Assembly (NCBI GenBank): GCA_013695335.1
Contig: JACDAR010000076.1
Span: forward strand, 1-5,885
Source of the DNA: Rubrobacter sp.
Lineage (GTDB): Bacteria; Actinomycetota; Rubrobacteria; Rubrobacterales; Rubrobacteraceae
DNA length: 5,885 nucleotides
Reading direction: 5' to 3'
The notes below the pieces were generated by a model. That model saw only the letters and a list, made by a program, of their open reading frames with translations. It was not told the origin of the DNA and ran no database searches. The translations under genes and the position numbers were made by a program. Below, one piece after another: positions 1 through 5,417 of the stretch (the first letter of the stretch is position 1; each line of letters starts with the position of its first letter).

Positions 1-1611
1 CTGGTTGGCGTGTCCCAGGGACATCGGCCCGAGCTTCTCGCTCATGCCGAAGCGGGTGACCATCTGCTTGGCTGTCTGCGTGACCCTTTCGAGGTCGTTG
101 GAGGCGCCCGTGGTGATCTCGTCGAAGGTCACGTGCTCCGCCGCCCGGCCGCCGAGCATCATGGCGAGCTGCGCCATGAGCTGGCCGCGGCTCATCATGA
201 AGCGATCCTCCGTGGGGAGGCTCATGGTGACTCCCAAAGCCTGCCCGCGCGGGATGACCGAGACCTTGTGTACCGGGTCAGCCTCGGGCAGGAGCGCGCC
301 GACAATGGCGTGACCAGCCTCGTGGTAGGCGGTGATCTCCTTCTCCTTCTCGGAGATGATGCGCGTCTTGCGCTCGGGGCCGGCGATAACCCGGTCTACA
401 GCCTCCTCCATCTCGGACATGTTGATCTCGTCCTTGTCGCGCCTCGCCGCGAGCAGGGCCGCCTCGTTGACGAGGTTGGCGAGGTCAGCCCCGGTGAAGC
501 CAGGCGTTCCGCGGGCGATGGTCGCCACCTCTATGTCGTCGCCGAGCGGCTTGCCTCGGGTGTGGACCTGGAGGATCTTCTCGCGCCCAGGCAGGTCCGG
601 CCTATCCACCGTGATCTGACGGTCGAAACGTCCGGGACGAAGGAGCGCAGGGTCGAGGATGTCCGGGCGGTTGGTGGCGGCTAGCATGATGATTCCGCTC
701 TTGGAGTCGAACCCGTCCATCTCAACGAGGAGCTGGTTGAGCGTCTGCTCGCGCTCGTCGTGGCCGCCGCCCATGCCAGCGCCGCGCTGCCTACCTACGG
801 CGTCGATCTCGTCCATAAAGATGATGCAGGGCGAGTTCTGCTTGGCCTGCTCGAAGAGATCCCTGACGCGGCTCGCGCCGACGCCGACGAACATCTCCAC
901 GAAGTCCGAACCGGAGATGCTGAAGAACGGCACCCCCGCCTCCCCTGCCACCGCGCGCGCCAGGAGCGTCTTGCCCGTGCCTGGGGGCCCGACGAGCAGC
1001 GCGCCCTTCGGGATGCGGGCGCCGAGTTTCTGGAACTTCTGCGGGGCTTCGAGGAACTCTTTGATCTCACTCAGTTCCTGAACAGCTTCCTGGGCTCCAG
1101 CCACGTCGTTGAAAGTTATCTTCGGCTGGTCCTTGGTCATGCGGCGGGCGCGGCTCTTGCCAAAGCTCATCACCCGGTTACCGCCGCCCTGCATGGAGCT
1201 CATGATGAACAGGAACAGGATGATTATGAGGAAGATCGGGCCTAGCGTGGCGAGCAGGCTCAACCAGAACCCCGTGTTCTGCGGGTCAACGTCGAACGGA
1301 ACGTCCGCCTTGTTGAGGGTGGCGGCAACGTCGGTCTGCTGGGTATAGAAGTACTCGAAGGTTTCCGTCTTCCCGCCGTCCTGCTTGATCTTGCCCGTGA
1401 CCTTCTGATCCTCGTCCAGGATCGTGAGCTTGTCGTCAGGCTGGGCGGGTTTGAGGACGAAGGAATTTTCGTCCACCGCCTTCTGGAACTCGATATTGTT
1501 CAGGGTTTTGACGTCCGTGCTGCCTTGCGAAAGAACCTTGATCAGGATCACCGCGAACACCATCAGGATGATGAAGTACAGCACCCCGCCGTTTCTCAAG
1601 AGTCTGCCCAA
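1..1611 (-). CDS. ftsH: ATP-dependent zinc metalloprotease FtsH (3' end beyond window)
   Basis: FtsH is a membrane-anchored hexameric AAA+ protease that extracts and degrades damaged or regulated membrane and cytosolic proteins. The 537 residues present include a short N-terminus, TM1 (about 10-27), an extracytoplasmic FtsH_ext domain (about 28-112), TM2 (about 115-137), and the AAA+ module: Walker A GPPGTGKT 208-215 (K214), Walker B IIFMDEID with D267/E268, and arginine fingers in LLRPGRFDR. The protease domain carries HEAGH 430-434 (zinc ligands H430 and H434, catalytic E431) and the third ligand D506 in GASNDLER. All key residues are intact. The missing part is the C-terminal tail, roughly 60-130 residues in relatives. 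The start is TTG at 1609-1611: an in-frame TAG lies 48 bases upstream with no ATG or GTG between, and AGAGGT sits 7 bases before the TTG. It lies downstream of hpt, the usual Gram-positive order. Confidence 0.97.
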   Translation of the reverse strand, partial: MGRLLRNGGVLYFIILMVFAVILIKVLSQGSTDVKTLNNIEFQKAVDENSFVLKPAQPDDKLTILDEDQKVTGKIKQDGGKTETFEYFYTQQTDVAATLNKADVPFDVDPQNTGFWLSLLATLGPIFLIIILFLFIMSSMQGGGNRVMSFGKSRARRMTKDQPKITFNDVAGAQEAVQELSEIKEFLEAPQKFQKLGARIPKGALLVGPPGTGKTLLARAVAGEAGVPFFSISGSDFVEMFVGVGASRVRDLFEQAKQNSPCIIFMDEIDAVGRQRGAGMGGGHDEREQTLNQLLVEMDGFDSKSGIIMLAATNRPDILDPALLRPGRFDRQITVDRPDLPGREKILQVHTRGKPLGDDIEVATIARGTPGFTGADLANLVNEAALLAARRDKDEINMSEMEEAVDRVIAGPERKTRIISEKEKEITAYHEAGHAIVGALLPEADPVHKVSVIPRGQALGVTMSLPTEDRFMMSRGQLMAQLAMMLGGRAAEHVTFDEITTGASNDLERVTQTAKQMVTRFGMSEKLGPMSLGHANQ

Positions 1612-1618
1612 TTGCTTT

Positions 1619-1624
1619 ACCTCT
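1619..1624 (-). promoter_or_regulatory. Ribosome binding site of ftsH that fixes a TTG start
   Basis: On the minus strand AGAGGT is followed by seven bases and then TTG. The reading frame upstream is open for only 15 codons before a TAG and has no other usable start, so this Shine-Dalgarno-like site decides the start. A second in-frame TTG four codons downstream has no comparable site. Confidence 0.6.
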
Positions 1625-1645
1625 CGTAAAAATTGTTTAAGAACA

Positions 1646-1664
1646 CGGGGATTATACTACCCCG
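1646..1664 (-). promoter_or_regulatory. Candidate ftsH promoter: TATAAT -10 inside a 5-bp inverted repeat
   Basis: The minus strand reads CGGGG-TAGTATAAT-CCCCG: a perfect TATAAT at 1651-1656 flanked by exact 5-bp inverted arms (1646-1650 and 1660-1664). Transcription would begin near 1644, giving a leader of about 33 bases before the TTG start. No convincing -35 hexamer is seen at 16-18 bp spacing, so an activator, an alternative sigma factor or chance remains possible. The arms could be an operator, or a small hairpin ending hpt transcripts, since a T-rich stretch follows. ftsH could therefore be transcribed both from here and by read-through from tilS-hpt. Confidence 0.4.
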
Positions 1665-1697
1665 GCAACCACCGGAACGCCCTCGCTATTCACATAT

Positions 1698-2264
1698 TCA
1701 CATGTTGGGCGCGGAACTGAAGATCTCGGGTTTCAACACGCAGATATCCGGGAGGTTGCGATATGCCCCATCATAGTCTAGCCCGTACCCAACCACGAAC
1801 TCATCAGGCACCTCGAACCCAAGATACTTCACATCGAGTTCCACCCGCCGACGCGACGGTTTGGTGAGGAGCGCGCAGATCTCAAGCGACGCTGGCCTGC
1901 GGGCTAGCAGCGAACGCCGAAGATACGAGAGCGTGAGGCCGGTGTCCACTATGTCCTCGACTATTAGGACGTGCCTGTCAGTGATGTCCTCTTCGAGGTC
2001 TTTGAGGATGCGGACGACGCCGCTGCTCGAAGTGCCCGAACCATAAGAAGATATGTCCATGAAGTCGATCTCGCACGGCAAGTCTATGTGGCGCATCAGG
2101 TCGCCCATCACCACAACCGCGCCGCGGAGAACCCCGATCAGGAGTAGTCGTTCGCCGCTGTACTCTTCGGTGATCTGTGTGCCTATCTCACGCACACGGT
2201 CCTGTATCTCCCCAGAGGAAATCAGCACTTCTTTCACGTCTGGCATCATACTGGACATCTTCAC
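1698..2264 (-). CDS. hpt: Hypoxanthine (guanine) phosphoribosyltransferase
   Basis: Type I phosphoribosyltransferase of purine salvage; it converts hypoxanthine or guanine plus PRPP to IMP or GMP in the cytosol. At 188 residues it is of normal family length (about 180). Visible motifs: PRPP loop LRGA 46-49, flexible-loop serine-tyrosine SSYGSG 72-77, PRPP-binding signature VEDIVDTGLT 102-111 with E103/D104 and the likely catalytic base D107, K135 (purine O6 contact) in LLTKPSRR, and the base-binding end DEFVVGYGLDY 154-164 with D163. The GTG start at 2264 overlaps the tilS stop as GTGA, and GGAGGTGGAG lies 8 bases upstream. The ATG two codons on (2258) is a nearly equal alternative. It is presumably translationally coupled to tilS. 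Family identity is near certain; preference for hypoxanthine over guanine cannot be read from sequence. Confidence 0.96.
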   Translation of the reverse strand: MKMSSMMPDVKEVLISSGEIQDRVREIGTQITEEYSGERLLLIGVLRGAVVVMGDLMRHIDLPCEIDFMDISSYGSGTSSSGVVRILKDLEEDITDRHVLIVEDIVDTGLTLSYLRRSLLARRPASLEICALLTKPSRRRVELDVKYLGFEVPDEFVVGYGLDYDGAYRNLPDICVLKPEIFSSAPNM

Positions 2265-3589
2265 GATACTTTCTCCACCTCCACCCTGAGAGCCTTCTCC
2301 GCCATCGCATCCACCTTGAATTCCTCGCCAAGCTCCCCGAGAAATATCCAGGCGACCCTTCCTTCATCGCTAACGATCACCGGCGTTCGGCGCCTCAAAT
2401 CCTTCGGCACCCTGCGGTCCATCATCGCCCGCATGACCTTCTTCGTGCCCCCGAGGCCCAGCGGGCGAATGGTATCTCCCTCGCGCGCCAGCCGCACCCG
2501 GTACGGTCCACGTTCTGCGTTCAGGTAGGCGATCTCCGGCCTCGCGGCATCCGATGCATCGAAGCCACGCACCTCCGTCACGTTTATAACCCAGTCGTTG
2601 AAACCCTGTCCGCCGGTCAGGAGATCCCAATCTCCCGACCAGTGATCCGCGCCGTGGTAGAAGACGATCTCCTCACCGTAGCGGGCCGCCACGACGATGT
2701 TATCCGCAAGGTACATGGTCCGCGTGCCCTCGCTCTTGCGCGACAGCTTCAAGATCGCCTCCACAGCGGCCGAGTCGAGCGAGGATTCGTCCGAGACCAG
2801 CGTCGCGTAGCCACACCGCACGGCGTGGCGTCGCAATGCGGGCGGCAGTACCTTGAGATCTTCTAGCGACAAGATCACCTCAGCGCCTCTTCGGTGAATC
2901 GTCCCCGCAACGAGGCTTTCGAGGACCTGGAGATCTTCGCGCAGCAGGGACGCCCCGTGGGCAATATTCCCACCAGCCCCAGGATACAGTTCTTCGAGCA
3001 CCGGCAGCACTTCCAGGCGTACCCGGTTGCGGGCGTATTTCGGGGTCAGATTCGTGGGATCTGCGCGGTACGGCTGGTCGAGATGTTCGAGATAGGCAAG
3101 AACTTCCGTTCTCCGGCATTCGATCAAGGGCCGTGCGAATCGCCCACGCACCGGCGGGATGCCGGAAAGTCCACGCAACCCCGCGCCCCGCGCCAGGTTC
3201 ATCAAAACCGTCTCAGACACGTCATCCGCAGTGTGGCCCGTGGCGACCGTCGAGATCCCAAGCCCGTCCGCGACCTCCTCCGCGAGACGATACCGTTCCA
3301 GCCGTGCCGCTTCCTGCAAGTTCGAGCCTTGGAGTTCGATCCCGCGTACCTCGCACGCGACCCCCAGTCGCTCGCACAAAGCCCGCACGAACTCGGCATC
3401 TTCTCGCGACTCATCCCCCCGCAGCCCGTGGTCGATGTGGAGCACGGCGGGCTTGCCAAGCTCGGCTAGCGCCCGGAGCATCGCCACGGAGTCTGGGCCG
3501 CCAGAGACCATGACGAGCGGACGTGAGAGGTCCATACCGTATCGTTGAGCCGTCCGCCGCACGGCATCGGAGAAATCTCGTCCTTTCAT
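2261..3589 (-). CDS. tilS: tRNA(Ile)-lysidine synthetase TilS
   Basis: TilS uses ATP to attach lysine to C34 of the CAU-anticodon tRNA-Ile, switching it from AUG to AUA decoding. The predicted 442 residues show the N-terminal PP-loop ATPase with SGGPDS 29-34, the HGLRGDES segment 54-61, ATGHTADD 116-123 followed by ET 126-127, and the tRNA-binding DPTN...YARNRVR stretch 177-191. A central helical region follows, then the C-terminal TilS domain, with PLGLGGTKKV 376-385 and RRRTPVIVSDEGRVAWIFLG about 399-418. Length is typical. I chose the ATG at 3589 because the PP-loop begins at the normal distance from it. The frame stays open to a GTG at 3745, but that extension lies antisense to a trkH relic and has no TilS character. 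No Shine-Dalgarno precedes the ATG; a -10-like TAAACT seven bases upstream suggests a leaderless transcript. The stop overlaps the hpt start by four bases. Confidence 0.95.
   Translation of the reverse strand: MKGRDFSDAVRRTAQRYGMDLSRPLVMVSGGPDSVAMLRALAELGKPAVLHIDHGLRGDESREDAEFVRALCERLGVACEVRGIELQGSNLQEAARLERYRLAEEVADGLGISTVATGHTADDVSETVLMNLARGAGLRGLSGIPPVRGRFARPLIECRRTEVLAYLEHLDQPYRADPTNLTPKYARNRVRLEVLPVLEELYPGAGGNIAHGASLLREDLQVLESLVAGTIHRRGAEVILSLEDLKVLPPALRRHAVRCGYATLVSDESSLDSAAVEAILKLSRKSEGTRTMYLADNIVVAARYGEEIVFYHGADHWSGDWDLLTGGQGFNDWVINVTEVRGFDASDAARPEIAYLNAERGPYRVRLAREGDTIRPLGLGGTKKVMRAMMDRRVPKDLRRRTPVIVSDEGRVAWIFLGELGEEFKVDAMAEKALRVEVEKVS
2273..2282 (-). promoter_or_regulatory. Purine-rich ribosome binding site of hpt inside the end of tilS
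   Basis: GGAGGTGGAG on the minus strand encodes part of the tilS C-terminus and lies 8 bases before the hpt GTG and 14 before the alternative ATG. The spacing favours the GTG that overlaps the tilS stop codon and fits coupled translation. Confidence 0.55.
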
Positions 3590-3596
3590 GGGGAGT

Positions 3597-3602
3597 AGTT
3601 TA
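3597..3602 (-). promoter_or_regulatory. Candidate -10 box (TAAACT) for a leaderless tilS mRNA
   Basis: TAAACT fits the TANNNT pattern and its last base is separated from the tilS ATG by seven bases (ACTCCCC), so transcription would start at or within a base of the A of the ATG. No purine-rich ribosome site lies between. No good -35 was found. Leaderless genes with this geometry are common in Actinobacteria and Deinococci. Confidence 0.4.
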
Positions 3603-3631
3603 GACAGGATAGGCCGTCGCGCTCTCGAAAC

Positions 3632-3785
3632 ATCACCGGCACAGCTCTGGATTCTGTAGATGACGTAACTTTCTCCACGGACTTTCCGGGCTCGGACGCT
3701 GATCCTGACCCTATACATGCTCCTCGGACGCCTCGAACTCTTCACCGTCCTCGTCCTCCTGACCCCCGAGTTCTGGCGTCGTTGA
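3632..3785 (+). pseudogene. C-terminal remnant of a TrkH-type potassium uptake protein
   Basis: Read on the plus strand, 3717-3785 encodes MLLGRLELF, then TVLV, then LLTPEFWRR and a TGA stop. This is the hallmark C-terminus of TrkH/TrkG potassium transporter subunits (E. coli TrkH ends MLFGRLEVF...LFTPTFWRE). The same frame gives LILTLY just before it. Farther upstream the frame is closed by TAA at 3665-3667, but the next frame (from 3667) reads NFLHGLSGLGR, which fits the preceding TrkH segment, so a one-base loss near 3695-3700 is likely. A third frame gives TGTALDSV from about 3635, possibly the decayed 'LNN-GPG' region. The remaining ~440 residues are absent because tilS begins here on the other strand. 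It is non-functional as it stands. The last 22 residues are strong; the upstream continuation is inference. Confidence 0.75.
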
Positions 3786-3823
3786 GCTCATACCGGCGTT
3801 GATGGCAGAAGAAAAGCCCCACC

Positions 3824-3891
3824 GTAGCAGGGCAGGATTTGAACCTACGATCTTCGGGTTATGAGCTCGACGAGGGTACTGTACAGGGGCG
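3824..3891 (-). pseudogene. Degenerate initiator tRNA-fMet (CAT) fragment, 3' half recognisable
   Basis: On the minus strand, 3874 down to 3824 matches the initiator tRNA from the end of the D arm to the 3' end: CTCGTCG, loop CTCATAA with anticodon CAT at 3861-3863, CCCGA, variable loop, and T arm GTAGG-TTCAAAT-CCTGC. The 5' anticodon strand is TCGAG instead of TCGGG, giving one A-C mismatch. The 3' acceptor strand (CCTGCTA) finds no partner upstream, and the D arm is shortened by several bases; only a CAG-TA echo remains up to about 3891. It cannot fold as a working tRNA. It may be a decayed tRNA gene or the 3' duplicate (att site) left by an integrating element. No CCA is encoded. Identity of the 3' half is strong; the boundary at 3891 is approximate. 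Confidence 0.7.
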
Positions 3892-3960
3892 TCGGAAGGG
3901 GACCCCAGAGGACCGGAGCAGGGTCCGTCGAAAGCGGATTATAGTGCGGGTGTAGTAGGA

Positions 3961-4674
3961 TCACAGCCTACTGATCCAAGCCTCGATGACAGATTTCACG
4001 AAACTCCGGGCCTCGTCCAAAGACATTGGGTTAGCAGGAGGTTCATATCTCTCGCTGGCATGGCGTGCATCGTCACCGAGTTCCTCGCGGCTCTGCGCGG
4101 TGCCCGTGAAGCGGCTACGATCGGGCTCGGCAGCCCAACCATTCTTGACGACCTGATGCAACCCGCCAGCGGCGTCGCAGACCACCTCCCACGCCTTGTA
4201 GAGGTTGACCCAATCGCCCCTTTCGTAGAAGCGCAGGGCGTCCGCGACCTTTTCGTTCTGGTTGGCGAGGTGTACGAGGGACTCCGCCCCGCTAGGAGGC
4301 CGCAGCACGTCCGTGGTCTCGTCCGTTTCGCCGACGGTCAACTTGCCGGTCATACGAGACCGCCCCTCAACGGTAGCGGACAACGTAATGTGATGATGGC
4401 GTTTCCCATCGTCACCGACCTGAGTAACCGCATCGAACTCGACGGGCCGGTAGCTCCCTCCAGAGAGTAGCTTAGTGGCTCCGTTCATGTGCGCGATTAG
4501 TTCTTGCGCACGTTCGCTTACGACGTCGGGGTCGGACATCTGGTCGAGGTCAGAAGACCTCAAATAGTAATAGTCGTCGTCTTTCTTCACGTTACACTTG
4601 GCGGACGCGAAGTGGTCGGAAAGCTCCTCCAGGTCGAACTCGTGGCCTTTTAGCCTAACTAACCATTCAGTCAT
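3961..4674 (-). CDS. Hypothetical protein, 237 residues, family not recognised
   Basis: I do not recognise this family. The predicted 237-residue protein is soluble: no signal peptide or membrane segment. It begins MTEWLVRLKGHEFDLEELSD, followed by a lysine- and aspartate-rich turn (KKDDDYYYLRSSD, 30-42), a helical stretch VVSERAQELIAHMNGATKLL 51-70, a strand-rich part (76-125), then helices around 131-165 (HLANQNEKVADALRF, ERGDWVNLYKAWEVV), and a C-terminal helix DEARSFVKSVIEAWISRL. The start ATG at 4674 has GAAGG four bases upstream and is preferred over one 11 codons earlier (4707). It is separated from tilS by relics and shares no operon with the flanking genes, so it looks like an isolated accessory gene. 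Codon use appears less GC-biased at third positions than ftsH, which would fit acquisition; I did not count it. Confidence 0.8.
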   Translation of the reverse strand: MTEWLVRLKGHEFDLEELSDHFASAKCNVKKDDDYYYLRSSDLDQMSDPDVVSERAQELIAHMNGATKLLSGGSYRPVEFDAVTQVGDDGKRHHHITLSATVEGRSRMTGKLTVGETDETTDVLRPPSGAESLVHLANQNEKVADALRFYERGDWVNLYKAWEVVCDAAGGLHQVVKNGWAAEPDRSRFTGTAQSREELGDDARHASERYEPPANPMSLDEARSFVKSVIEAWISRL

Positions 4675-4716
4675 TCGGCCTTCGACCCCTGCTCTTCTTG
4701 GGTACATCGCGGCTCA

Positions 4717-4722
4717 ATTGTA
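4717..4722 (-). promoter_or_regulatory. Candidate -10 (TACAAT) for the 237-residue hypothetical gene
   Basis: TACAAT on the minus strand lies about 43 bases before the ATG at 4674, so a transcript would have a leader of roughly 36 bases containing the GAAGG ribosome site. The best -35 at 16 bp spacing is TGGTGA, only three of six matches. Weak. Confidence 0.25.
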
Positions 4723-4923
4723 TGCAAGATAGCTGTTCTCACCAGTTCTTGGAACGGCCCAACGTTAGTCTCTATCTCCGAGCGCGTCTGTGTACTCGAC
4801 CTCCCACATCACAGACAATACAACTCACGAGTTATATAAGGACAACTATCGTTTCTTGGAGCGCGCACGTTCGCGCGAGGCGCGGGAACCTTCGCCTGGG
4901 ATTGTATTGGTCGGTATTCGGGG

Positions 4924-4951
4924 TTGGGAAGCGTCCGGGTGACCGTACAAT
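4924..4951 (+). promoter_or_regulatory. Promoter for a leaderless mRNA of the 99-residue gene
   Basis: TTGGGA (4924-4929), 16 bases, TACAAT (4946-4951), six bases (CCTCAC), then ATG at 4958. Transcription should start at or next to the A of the ATG. No ribosome binding site precedes the ATG, so a leaderless mRNA is the simplest reading. Confidence 0.5.
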
Positions 4952-4957
4952 CCTCAC

Positions 4958-5257
4958 ATGGAAGCTTACGCGTTCAACAACGACTATGAGGTCGAGCGGG
5001 GTTTCGCCGTCGGATCTTCCCCGGACGGACCCGTTGATCCGTATACCTTCCGCCGCTCCAGGGAAGAGGTCGAGCATCTTCTGCGGGAACAGGATGAGAT
5101 CGAGGGCCTGCTCCGGGTGGTCTGCAAGGACCTGTTCGACGCTGGTCCGGATCAGGCCGTGGTAGAGAGCGTCAGGGTGTCAGGCGGCCTGCTCCCACGC
5201 CCCAGGGTCATGCCCCGCCGCGAGTGGCGGATAGCCCTCATCGACGGCGTCTACTAG
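4958..5257 (+). CDS. Small hypothetical protein, 99 residues
   Basis: I do not recognise this protein. It is 99 residues, soluble and mildly acidic, without signal or membrane segments. Residues 1-30 are rich in aromatic, acidic, glycine and proline residues (MEAYAFNNDYEVERG). Residues 31-62 form a charged amphipathic helix (RRSREEVEHLLREQDEIEGL) that could dimerise as a short coiled coil. The end is basic then hydrophobic (RPRVMPRREWRIALIDGVY). Codons strongly favour G or C in the third position, as in the core genes, which supports real coding and argues against recent transfer. The ATG at 4958 directly follows a good -10 box with no ribosome site, so it is probably leaderless. It stands alone: the next gene has its own candidate promoter 160 bases on. 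Confidence 0.7.
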   Translation: MEAYAFNNDYEVERGFAVGSSPDGPVDPYTFRRSREEVEHLLREQDEIEGLLRVVCKDLFDAGPDQAVVESVRVSGGLLPRPRVMPRREWRIALIDGVY

Positions 5258-5417
5258 CCCGGCCCTATCGAACAAAGCCTGCCGGGAGTGCCGCGTTGGC
5301 ACCCTCTCCTGCAAGACGTGATGTTTCGTCAAGATCAGACCATTGCACGACAGGTATAGCCATTGTATGCTTCAGTGCCGTTGAGCAGAGGATGCAGTGA
5401 AGCCGGAGAAGGGGAGG
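5258..5417. other. Intergenic spacer with two small hairpins
   Basis: Directly after the 99-residue gene's stop, CCCGGC (5258-5263) can pair with GCCGGG (5281-5286), followed by a compact GTGCC-GCGTT-GGCAC hairpin (5288-5302). Neither is followed by a T-run, so they are poor intrinsic terminators but may protect or pause the transcript 3' end. Confidence 0.35.
5343..5371 (+). promoter_or_regulatory. Candidate promoter of the DUF805 gene
   Basis: TTGCAC (5343-5348), a 17-base spacer and TATGCT (5366-5371), matching the consensus hexamers at three and four of six positions. A start near 5378 would give a leader of about 40 bases that includes the purine-rich ribosome site at 5405-5417. Confidence 0.35.

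Larger units (their letters stand above)
3590..3960. other. 371-base gene-free interval made of relics
   Basis: Between tilS and the 3961 gene I see no intact gene. It holds the tilS leaderless promoter, the trkH tail (plus strand) and the fMet tRNA fragment (minus strand). A perfect minus-strand TATAAT lies at 3938-3943 without a clear -35, possibly the old tRNA promoter. A small hairpin, GGACC 3910-3914 with GGTCC 3922-3926, lies 35 bases past the stop of the 3961 gene but lacks a T-tract. On the minus strand GCCCT...GGGGC then TTTT (about 3811-3833) is a weak terminator-like shape just after the tRNA fragment. Confidence 0.6.
4675..4957. other. 283-base divergent intergenic region
   Basis: This spacer separates two divergently transcribed hypothetical genes and should hold both promoters. 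It has an AT-rich patch (about 4828-4840), a GC-rich patch with a 5-bp hairpin, GCGCG 4861-4865 with CGCGC 4872-4876, and an 8-bp inverted pair, GGATTGTA 4899-4906 and TACAATCC 4946-4953, the second arm of which covers the -10 of the downstream gene. I see no further gene; reading frames crossing it show no family resemblance. Confidence 0.5.

Noticed and set aside
10..1245. Long plus-strand open frames across the left end
   Set aside because: They are mirror frames of the GC-rich ftsH codons; their translations are low-complexity and show no family motifs, whereas the minus strand carries every FtsH motif.
3590..3745. 52-residue N-terminal extension of tilS starting at a GTG with AGGAGG upstream
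   Set aside because: The extension has no TilS similarity, is basic and low in order, and runs antisense to the trkH tail; the ATG at 3589 gives the family's normal length.
3715..3795. Short acidic minus-strand frame (rich in E and D) ending in TAG at 3715, looking like an acidic protein tail
   Set aside because: It is exactly antisense to the TrkH-like C-terminal codons (CTC/GTC runs give GAG/GAC), has no ribosome site, and so is a shadow of the relic.
3910..3926. Hairpin after the 3961 gene as an intrinsic terminator
   Set aside because: The five-base-pair stem is short and no T-tract follows on the minus strand; noted only within the spacer.
4698..5165. 155-codon plus-strand frame overlapping the divergent spacer and the 99-residue gene
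   Set aside because: It ignores the promoter at 4924-4951, is rich in R, S and T as noncoding frames are, and overlaps a frame with far better codon use.
4717..5370. Nine-base direct repeat ATTGTATGC at 4717 and 5362
   Set aside because: A 9-mer match is expected many times by chance in a window this size, and the two copies lie in different promoter contexts.
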